This document shows, piece after piece, positions 55,211 to 64,000 of a DNA stretch of 64,000 nt. A program made the translations under genes and the position numbers. The notes under the pieces were generated by a model. It did no database searches. It saw only the letters and a list, made by a program, of their open reading frames with translations, and was not told where the DNA came from. Source of the stretch: Symbiodinium kawagutii (Eukaryota > Sar > Dinophyceae > Suessiales > Symbiodiniaceae). The stretch spans positions 239,222 to 303,221 of the forward strand of contig VSDK01023707.1 of the NCBI GenBank assembly GCA_009767595.1, written 5' to 3'. Position 1 is the stretch's first letter; the number at the start of each line of letters is the position of its first letter.

Positions 55211-56451
55211 CTGGAGCTGGAGTGGTGAGATACATCTAGATATCATTGTAATACAAATGATAATATGAAGTATATCTACTAGTTATCATTTATGATATGG
55301 GAAATAAAATGGGACCAAGAATCAAGTAAATAAGCTTCAAATCTCTCTTTGGGAAATCTCAATCATATGGATATCAAATATACAATTTGAAAATTAGTGG
55401 TAGAATAAAATGCTTTATATATTCAGGGAATAGTAACGGTTTAGTGGTAGATTTGTAGCCGTAAAGTAATGTTTTCAGGGTTGTATCGAATCGAAACGGG
55501 AACCTAAACCGTTGGAAATTAGGAACTGAACCCAGCGGGAGCCAATGAAGAAAGTATTGTTGGAAATTGAGCCGAGACCATGTAATTGAAGCCCGAGCAC
55601 CGTTAACTACGGATCCAAACCGGCACCGAACCAGAATGAGTTAGAACCGAACCATTGTAAACCAGTAATTCTACCCAACCAAATCGGAACGACACGACGA
55701 ATCGAAAAAACACAACCAACTAATTAGCGATCTAAGAAAAGTAATTACTTGTATGCATCAAGACATGCAGGAGCAACATAGCTGGAAGATAAGAGGTTTG
55801 AGCTTGTCCCAAGCCGAAAAAAATGCAAAGAACAGCGAGCAAGATTGCAACAGCAAGAACAGCAAGAGAATAATAGCATTATTAGTAGTATTGATATTGA
55901 ATACAAGTAAGTACTTATAGACTAGTTCTGTACATAGATCTAAGTATTTATTACAGTAAGTAAGTATCATAAATCTACAGTATCTGGTCTTGACTTCGCC
56001 CTGTAGGTGTATCCGTAACCATGGTGGTACACCTCAACCAACCAGCCAAAGTTAGAAACAGGAAACTGCCATCAACTTGGGGGTACACCATCTATGGACA
56101 AACCCAAATAACCCTCCTGGCCCAGACTCCCTTCGTGACCCTCAAAAATACCGATTTCGTACCACGCCAATTGGAGGGATCATGCTGGTTTGGCAAATGA
56201 GGCGCGCGCTGGCCAAATCCGAAAGTTTGCAAGTGGATTTCCAAAAGCTCAAAAGTGTCAGACATCATTCTTGAATTCCAGAACTTGAACTTGGAAAAGG
56301 GTTAAGGTCGAAGTTGGAAAAATTGAAAACTCTACTTATCTGTTTATTACTTTTTGTTACTTTTTTGCTTTGAGAAATTCACCCGAAGGATTCTGGAACC
56401 ATGCAGATCCTCTCACGAGCTGCTGGGGATAGTCCATATATGGGCAGCCAC

Positions 56452-56510
56452 CCCCGTCGCCTCTTCATAGTTTTGGATCCTGCGTCCATCCGTTTCTGGC
56501 CTTTGAAGCA
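56452..56510 (-). CDS. GT61-like glycosyltransferase, exon 2
   Basis: Reads (V)LQRPETDGRRIQNYEEATG. R-R-I-x-N-x-x-E is a GT61 motif. A TTGCAG acceptor; GT donor after GGG; phases 1 and 0 fit exons 1 and 3. Confidence 0.7.
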
Positions 56511-56826
56511 CTGCAAGTCGCAGGGCACCTGCAACATGTTGGGATGCTCAGAAACCATCACCATTCACCAATGGTCCAAGCATATGATCTTAATAAATCA
56601 TCGTTAATTGATGCTTAATTCAGAATTGCGCCATGTCACTGCTCTTGATTAGTTACAAAATGTAATAGACTACCCATATGTCAGTCATCATATTTCAAAG
56701 TTTATTCGAAAACAAATCGCCAGCTATGGGGAAATGATAGGAAACTGGTGGCAGCGGCTTACTATTGTGGATCTCCAATTACTCGGTGTCCCGATGCAAA
56801 CCAGGCTCGCACCCAGCCTCCTTCAC

Positions 56827-58543
56827 CAGTGGCGGGCGTTTCAGTAAACTGATGAATCCATCGTTTCACGTGCGCTAAACTGCTGCAGTACAGTTGGGGC
56901 GTTTGTAAAAAGGAGCGAATTGATGGAAGACCCAGGATCACCTTCTTGTAGCTTTGTCCATAGTACTTCACCAATGCCTTCGCGGGCCGGTCAGAAATCC
57001 ATTTGAGAAGACCTGCGTGAATACCTGTTGGACTCCAGTGCATCATCGCGGTCTCTGTCTTGAAAGGAAAATCATGTTGTAATATCGACCAGGTCGATGG
57101 TTCCGTGTGTCCTTTGAAGCCTATCGGAAGGTTCCTTCCCTTCGCTGTGGAAATCGCAAAATCGATGTCACCCTGTGGAAATACAAGTGCGACATCCACT
57201 TCACTTGGATCCAAATCGAGAAAGACCTTGGCGTAATAGATCAGAGGAAGCCACCAATGCAAGTGATGCCATGGATTTGCCTCCCATGACATGGTGATTG
57301 GTACCACCATCAGAGTCCCAGAAAGCTGCTCTGTTTCGGGTCGTTTCCGATGATTCAAATACAGCCAGAAACGCCCAAGCTCGGTGCAAAGGGATCCATG
57401 GAGTCCATCTGCTGGGTCTTGCAGCGGCAAGATTTCTGTTTGCTGCAGAATGTGTGGTCCACACTGCAAATGCCAAGGGAGCGACCCTGGGACACCAGCT
57501 GTGGTAACGTGTGCTTGCCGGAACAACGAGGATGTGCGAGCCCAAGCAATCCGCTTCTGAAGCCTTGCGTCGAAGCTGATTTCTGCGGGCAATTCTCCGT
57601 CTTTCTCTCTTTGGAGGAGGTGCCAAACAAGCTTTGCATGATATAGAGCCGCATCTCGCACGCTGAAGCCCCACATCTTTGTGTCCAAGCAATCTTGGGC
57701 AAAGGTAGCAAGCTGAAATATGCTTTCATGAAGGGACAAAACCTTGGCAATCTCCTTTTCCAGAATGCAACTATGAAGCAAGGTAATGAGGGTGGAAAGG
57801 TCACCTGGAATGCATTGTGAGGAAGATGCAATTCCAATCAGTGCCTCTGGTGAAAGCGAAATCTCATCTTCTTTTCTGCAATCTTGCAAACTCAATGCTT
57901 GATGCTCCCAGAGGCTACCATTTAAGAGTACGCGAGGGAAATGCAAGTTTCCTATGCCCGTTTGCACAAGGTGGGAACCAGAGCGCGCATAAAACTCTGC
58001 GCTTTCGACGCACCGACAGTAATCCCGGATGCCCCAAGCAACTGTATAAATGCTGGTGAACGCAGACCACAAGCGCACTTCCCGTCTCAGCATGCCTTGC
58101 ATCCCTGTTTGCACAGATCGATGCAGCGCATGCAAAGACACAAAGTACGTCAAGGTGGCGGCAAAAGCCATTTCCATCCGCGGCAGTTCACCTTGGAGTG
58201 TGTAGTTCCTTGCAGCATCTAAATGGGTTTGTGCGTATCTCCAGCACTTATGCACCAGATACATTGCAGCGGCAGGGGCTTCCAACCTTTTCCGGCTGAA
58301 GGCAAGAACTTGTTGCAGAAGATTGGCCGAGCTAGCTGGCAGTTTCCGCATGAAGGTCTCAAATGGTCCAAGGTGTGCAGTGACCGTGCAACATCTCTCA
58401 ATTTCATCGAAACAGTCACGCCAAGAACTGCCTCCGTAGCAACAAGTAGAACGTCGACCTCCAGAAACCCAGCAGTCCTCGAAGCCTTCGCCGCTGACAA
58501 AGCTTTGTAAGATTGACACCGTCAAAGGACAAAGTGGTGCCAT
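56827..58543 (-). CDS. GT61-like glycosyltransferase, large 5' exon
   Basis: The open frame runs 593 codons from ATG at 58543 to a TAG near 56762; I end the exon at a GT donor (ACTG before GTGAAGG) because this joins exon 2 in frame. The first 50 residues hold a cysteine cluster (DCWVSGGRRSTCC, DCFDEIERCC) resembling short Cys motifs in other dinoflagellate proteins. The middle 300 residues are helical and unrecognised. Residues about 410-570 look like the start of the GT61/EOGT-type catalytic domain: LMVVPITMSWEANPWHHLHW, a W-HH-x-H variant of the family's N-x-x-H-x-x-x-D region, then KKVILGLPSIRSFLQ. GT61 enzymes transfer sugars (GlcNAc, xylose) from nucleotide sugars in the secretory pathway. 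No clear signal peptide is visible (MAPLCPLTVSILQSFV is only weakly hydrophobic). Confidence 0.7.
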
Positions 58544-59931
58544 GAAAGGCGCAGAATGTCGCGAGTTAACCCATTGGTTTCCCTTTAAAATGGTTGGTTA
58601 TTAACCCCTATTATTGTTGGTTAATGTTGACCCATAGCCATATTGCAATCCTTGGAGAGTCGCAAGTTGCAACGACTTCAATGCTTCTGATCACTCCAGC
58701 GGCTTGGGCGACATCCTCGATGTACCGCTCCTTGCGTTGCAGGAGTTCGCCTGTGGCTGGAGCTGAGGCTTGAGCACATGATCGCCACAGATGGCATCAA
58801 GGCCAGGAGCTCTCCATGTCGAAGGAGGTCTATGTCCACAGCATGGGGCTGTCAGCATTACATCTGCACTGAATCCACATGAAATGTAAGATGAAGCAGC
58901 AAAAGAAAACCAAAGGAAGAAGAAGGCAATAGACTGCAAGGGGCAAGGGATGGCAAGGGTAACCATTGGTGGTCCAGAATGGAATGGGCCACCAATCGCT
59001 CTGCCCCAGAGGGCCACCATTAGAGGAAGCTTCAGATCCAACTGGTAGTGCAACTGGACCTGATCTTGTACGGTTTCACCTTCCGAATCTGTCCATAGTC
59101 CATAGCGGACTCATTTTCACTTCCGGTGTTCTCCGCTTCGGCGCCCCTTTGGGGCGAATCGGAGCATGCTTTCCAGCTGGCACGGATCAAAAATAGAAGA
59201 TGCGTGAAGCTTCAAGCATTGCTTTGAACGGTTTATCATGGTTATCCTTTCGCGATCTTTCGCGGTTGAGTAACTGTTGGTATCAATCGGTCTTTAATCA
59301 TTTGGTGAGTGATGGTTCGTCAATGGTTCAGACTGGTTGATTAATCAGCATTGATGGTTCTTCAATGGTAAGTACTTGTTCATTTACCGCGAATGAGTCA
59401 TCAACAATGGTCCATCAGTGCCGAGTAATGGTTCATGAATCACCAAGTGCGGTTCAACAATGGTCAGTAATCGTTCACATGAACCGTTTATGTTATGGTT
59501 GTTGAGGATGATCCATGTTTACCGTGCCCCCGGGCAAGACCTTGCACTGTCGCACCTTTGTCGGGCCGAGCAATGCAGCCAAAAGGTTCAGCCATTGCTG
59601 AATCTTCTGGCAGCTATGGAAGACATGAATCACGGATACTACAAAGTGGGCTTCAAACTAAAACCTCTGTAGAACAACTCCATTAAACTCCCAGGTTTTT
59701 GAAACTAGCAAAACAATTCAATGATGTTTCAGTGTAGTGGGAACCAGGTGTGTAGTTTGTTTCATCATGTTTCATCCAACTAACTTAAAATAATTTCAGA
59801 TACAAAGAAAATTCAAAGAAAAAACTCACTTGAGACTGGCAAGGCCAGCCTTTGCAAGCTCTGATTCCACCTCAGATTCTGGGATCATGCTAGACTGGCA
59901 GCAGCTCATACTACGACCCAATCCGAAAATC

Positions 59932-60126
59932 TTCATTCGGAGCTCTATTGAATTGCTTCCTTTTCATCAGTTTCATGATTCTTGACATCTCTTGACATCG
60001 CAGGAATCAGTTTGGAAGTTGCACGACTTCCGAAAATCTTCGTTCGGAGCTCTATTGACTTGCTTCCTTTTCATCATTTTTCATCAGTTTCATGATTCTT
60101 GACATCTCTTGACATCTCTTGACATC
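59932..60126 (+). repeat. Direct duplication of an approximately 75- to 95-bp block
   Basis: CCGAAAATCTTCATTCGGAG… at 59932 and CCGAAAATCTTCGTTCGGAG… at 60030 continue almost identically through TTGCTTCCTTTTCATCA and TTCTTGACATCTCTTGACATC. Confidence 0.9.
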
Positions 60127-60180
60127 CCAAGTCTAGAAAAAATCCATGGTTTCGGAGCTTGGATATGCTTGGATCCTTAC

Positions 60181-60317
60181 CACTTCTCCAATGGCAGTGC
60201 GCCTCGGCACATCCACAGGGTCACACAGCTCGTCACCAGCTCACCGGTGTCCCTAACCCGTGCTGCGTCTGAGGACAGGTCAATGAAGCCACCGATCGAC
60301 TGCTGCTTCGGCCGGAC
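60181..60317 (-). CDS. Unassigned exon
   Basis: After a TTCTTCAG acceptor it reads VRPKQQSIGGFIDLSSDAAR then VRDTGELVTSCVTLWMCRGA and LPLEK, ending before a consensus donor GTAAGG. Clearly exon-like on both sides; family unknown. Confidence 0.55.
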
Positions 60318-61431
60318 CTGAAGAAACGGACAGCGCATCCAAAGCTCAGAGGAGAGATCTGCTGTGTCTGCAGTGTCTGCTGTGTTTATGCTTGGTCTGT
60401 CCGCTTCTCACATCTCCTCACCTTGTCGTTCTTCTTGACTCAGACCCAACTACCTCCCATGAGCTGTGGTTGAACCAATTCTCTGGACATGGCATGACAT
60501 GCCCATGCCACATTTTACACGCTTATGTAACTTGCCCAGCAGCCAGCAAGAGACTATCAAGACTGTTCGATCGTTGTCCAGCAGGGGCAAAATGGCAGAA
60601 TGTCAGGTTGATCAAGCCAGCATCTCTGCACTTGAAGATTTCCATAACGGCAAGTAGCACAGCAACCAACAAATCGATGTACTTGATTGTTGTTACTTGT
60701 TTGTAGTATAACCAGAAAAAGAAGGTACAGGCCAGTACAATTTGTGTCCCTTACTAGTATTACCACAATAGCCATCAAACAAGATCTACATAGTGCAACT
60801 AGATGCACTTCATTCCTGACACCAAAAAAACATATTTTAAACATCAAGCCTTTCAGCCAAGGTGTCGGTTTCCTACTGTCAAACTCCTCGGTCAAATTGT
60901 GACGACATCCCATGCCTCGGCTGTATCGCTTGGGGCCTCAGCAAAGGTCCCAAGATTGCGCATCTCAGTGCCGTGAAATCTGAAGCCATCTGAAGCCCAA
61001 GCCTTGTCGGCTGCAGTCGGCAATCTGGCCACCTTTGTCAGGTCGCAGAAATCTCTTCTCTTTAGATATGACTCAAAATATCTCAAACAGTTGGAAATGC
61101 TGAATGAATATTTTTTCCGGGGCGAGACCGGTTTTGAGGCATGGCCATTCTAGAGGCAATGCATTGTGTCTCATCTTGGCCATGTAGGGCATAATTTTCG
61201 ATGTCCAGGCCTGCTTCCCGGTGTGACGAAATCTCTCCCAAGACCTCAGAGGTTCGAGCTGCTGTCCCCAGTGAGAAACTCAGAACCTTAACGATGCTAC
61301 ACTTCATCAGGTCATATTCTTCCAAATTTCTTGTTTCTTTGGACGTGACAGCACGCACTCCATTGTCCCCCTCGTCCAACTTCGTCCAACTGCCATGTTT
61401 TTCAGTCCCTATTGCGCAGTTGTCAGAGCAT

Positions 61432-61631
61432 TCAGTGCTGAGGGAGGTTCTTATGACCCGCGATTTCCGGAATTGCCACAGCTCTGTGGACACTAATGGC
61501 TGGAACCTGGAGACAGGGCGCTTCCCCCGGTGACCCGCTTCCCTCATGCCTGTGGGAGCCCTGTGGAGCCTTGTCGTTGTTGTAGGGATCAAAAATGCCG
61601 CCATCATCATACCCGGGTTGAGGCACAGCAC
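61432..61631 (-). CDS. Unassigned exon
   Basis: After a TTTTTGTTCAG acceptor it reads AVPQPGYDDGGIFDPYNNDK then APQGSHRHEGSGSPGEA, and stays open to a stop at 61432 (an alternative GT donor lies after CTCCAG). A Gly/Asp/Pro-rich, probably disordered segment; family unknown. Confidence 0.4.
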
Positions 61632-63703
61632 CTGAACAAAAAGACAATGTTGAAAGCATAGGAACGGAGCAACGCTTGGACTCCATGATTTAGCATCCTT
61701 GACCATCCCTAATTGATCCTTAACTATTTCTTAACTAATCCTTGACCATCCTCAACAAATCCTGACCCCTTATTCACGATGACCATTCTTAACTCAAGCC
61801 CTGCACTTGCCGATTTGGATCAAGCAGTGACCGAAATAAATTCGCAGCCTGAACCAAAGCGTCCGAGCCAGTAAGACCTGCAGCTGCCACGTCACAGCTT
61901 CAGGTCATTGATCTGATGGATTCTTCGTGACAATTCAGCGATTGTTTGGTTGGTGGTTTCAACCCCTGTGAACCAGTTGTCATTTAACCAACCAACCAGT
62001 TGACTAATAGAATAGGTTTCAACCTATTCAGCGATTATTTGGTTGGTTGCTAATATTAGTCGACCAACCGACCAGTTGTAAATTCTGGGGAAATAAAAAA
62101 CGTTTAGAACCACAAGCCAGTTTTGGCTTTTGTAACAGCACCTGTTCACCCCTGCCACATACCTGCCATCAACACTGTGCAGCCAAAAATGGTTACATGA
62201 GGTCACTTCTATCGTAAGGGTGGTCACTACAGGTGGTCACTAGTACGGTTCAATTGATTTCCCACGTGGGGTTCCTCCCGTGGGGGAAATGCAGCGCCCA
62301 TGACTTGGGGGTACCACCGTGGTCATGGACACACTCAGACCTTCGGCAACGACTCTCTCGGATGATGGCATCCTGGCGAGCTTGGAAGACGTTGGAGCTG
62401 TGGGTGCTGGACATGGCTCTTCATTCTGAATGCCAATCATATATCATTGATTCATTTATTTATTGATCTATTCATCTATTAATTCTCATTGATTCATCTA
62501 TTTATGTATCTATTAATTCAGTTCTCTGTTTCGTTGTTTATCTATGGATAATTATAAAATCATAATGCTGAAAATGGCTCAAATGAGAAACTATAGCTCC
62601 AGTATGACATGGCTCTGCATTCTTCCTCTTTCGCGTTATCGTCTGGTTCACTCAAAGAGCCATGCTCCTCTGCGTGATAGAAGCAACACGACTGAGCATG
62701 AATTTCGACCACTATCAACCATCCAAAAAAACTGGATTAACTAACCATCAGGAACTAACAATCATTGACTTTCAGCATCATCAACTAACAACAATTGACT
62801 TTAAGCATCAACCAACAACAATCAACTTTGAGCGGCATTAACATATTCAAATAATCATCAAACTAGCATATTCAAACTGAAAACATATCTTTATAAAAGC
62901 AGTTATCCAAAAACCAAGCTGACAATCTCTCCGCAGTGCCAGTACCTGCCATGCCAGGTTGGCTCTGACCTCACACAGAACTGGCCATCTCCCCTCGAGC
63001 CATCTCCCCTCGGTTGTGTCCCATGGTTAAGCTCTGGACCGTCATAGGTCCAAGTTGCGAGTTTGAAAGCTTCGATTTCAGCAAGCTGTGCTACCTCTGC
63101 TGGGTTTTAGCCATGTAATTTGCTGCTCCTTCTATGGTCCACTTGTGCAAACACATGAGATCTCACATTGTGCGAACGCGGCAAAAGTTGACCAAAAGAG
63201 TCCCAAGAACATCATCCGATCTGCCGAAAGTATTGGAGAGTACATGAGAGTACAACTTATCAGGGATCTGCTGTCAACAAAAAGCATGCATGATTCAAGC
63301 AATCATGGTCTGGCTTTCATAGGCTGCCTATAATGAGCTAGAATGCTGCAAGACAGTGACACCAGGGAGCAAATACACTGCATAAATTCATTAGATTCAA
63401 CCGCGACTCTCCGACTTGCCATTTCTTGGCTGCTTTGATGATGGAAAATCGAAAGCAAAACCTTGGAAAAAAATTACAGCGGTTCCCTGCCGCCTTAAGA
63501 AACTCCACATTGGCTGCGACGACTTTTGGGCGGCTTGCATCCATGGAAGGACTGCACCGTGGGAGCATCTCTGACTCCCGGGTGGGTTTGCCCACCGACA
63601 TCGTTAACTAGGGTGACCTCTCACCACTTCAGATGGCCTTAGTAAGTCGACCATGGAAGTTGGGTTCACCCCCTAGAAGGGTAGACTGCAAGGGTAATTA
63701 GTT

Positions 63704-63807
63704 AGTTACAACCCCCGTAGCTTGTAACTCGTAGAAATCACCCCAGTTAGGTTGGTCTAGTTAGGTCAGCTATAAGCCAACTTACAAATGGTTGGGGGCC
63801 CACCTTG
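63704..63807. mobile_element. MITE-2 fragment
   Basis: Ends GGGGGCCCACCTTGTAG and contains CCCCCGTAGCTTGTAACTCG, matching the MITE-2 terminus and the CCCCCGTAGTTAGCC left part. The left terminal repeat itself is missing. Confidence 0.5.
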
Positions 63808-64000
63808 TAGTGACAAAAATTCCAATTCACTTGCCTACATGGGCGCTGCACAGGAAACACTCTGTCGATGTGCACAACTTAGATGTGAACTGCCAAGAGC
63901 TGTCGAGCTCCGTTCACTTTGGAGCCGCTCGCCTGCAGAACTATCCGTTGAGGACCATGAATTGCATCGACCGGCAACGAAAATCGCCTCAGCATCATTT

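Larger units (their letters stand above)
58544..64000. other. Region with isolated minus-strand exons only
   Basis: Apart from the exons at 60181-60317 and 61432-61631, no gene is recognised. 58691-59053 on the minus strand includes a hydrophobic run (SIAFFFLWFSFAASSY) of unknown meaning. 59230-59480 and 62740-62870 are ATCAACCA/TTGATGGTT-type low complexity. 63426-63611 plus and 63338-63601 minus are both open and neither is supported. Confidence 0.4.

Noticed and set aside
1..64000. CRISPR arrays, tRNA, rRNA, riboswitches, bacterial promoters
   Set aside because: No array of spaced identical repeats with unique spacers was seen; the periodic sequences are satellites. I did not recognise any tRNA or rRNA by eye, but a covariance-model search would be needed to exclude them.

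Overview
The window looks like nuclear DNA of a dinoflagellate, most like the Suessiales/Symbiodiniaceae type. The evidence is indirect: many short exons separated by long introns, with GT, GC and probably GA donors; a relict of the dinoflagellate trans-spliced leader (…TTTGGCTCAAG) ahead of an intronless helicase copy; interstitial TTTAGGG-type telomere sequence; a cysteine-rich TGGSCRFF-type tandem domain of a kind I recall from dinoflagellate proteins; and very low gene density. No species can be named from the sequence.

Layout. 1-2870 is the 3' part of a plus-strand Ty1/copia-type retroelement: the reverse transcriptase end and RNase H (frameshifted), then an intact extra ORF, all embedded in sequence packed with ACAAT. 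From about 5 kb onward every gene I can recognise lies on the minus strand: a patatin/cPLA2-like exon (5.0-5.2 kb), a cysteine-rich repeat protein exon (5.4-5.9 kb), a complete single-exon malate/L-lactate dehydrogenase-family gene (7.7-8.9 kb), a small unknown ORF (12.7-13.1 kb) and a dead retrocopy of a DEAD-box RNA helicase (14.9-16.7 kb). Two head-to-tail ABCG-type transporter genes follow (A, about 31.3 to 18.4 kb; B, about 44.1 to 32.5 kb). Further on lie a GT61-like glycosyltransferase gene (58.5 to 54.0 kb or lower) and isolated unassigned exons near 50.2, 60.2 and 61.5 kb.

The ABC transporter exons were found by translating the minus strand by eye. Exon ends were set so that reading frames and intron phases join. 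Gene B runs from Walker A to a C-terminal stop, with the exon carrying the start of Walker B and the link between the two domains not located. Gene A has the nucleotide-binding motifs and part of the membrane domain, but no H-loop exon was seen where it should be.

Between genes and inside introns the DNA is dominated by degenerate ATCAACCA/TTGGTTAT-type low-complexity sequence, microsatellites, minisatellites and at least eleven copies of one short inverted-repeat (MITE-like) family ending GGTTTCTCAAAAT, plus a second family ending AAGGTGGGCCCCC. One assembly gap (17094-17201) sits inside a CAA/CAG microsatellite. The items most worth following up are the ACAAT pattern in the retroelement, the spliced-leader relict with two fold-back (template-switch-like) insertions in the helicase retrocopy, the 48-nt in-frame GC-AG micro-intron candidate in transporter B, and the MITE family.
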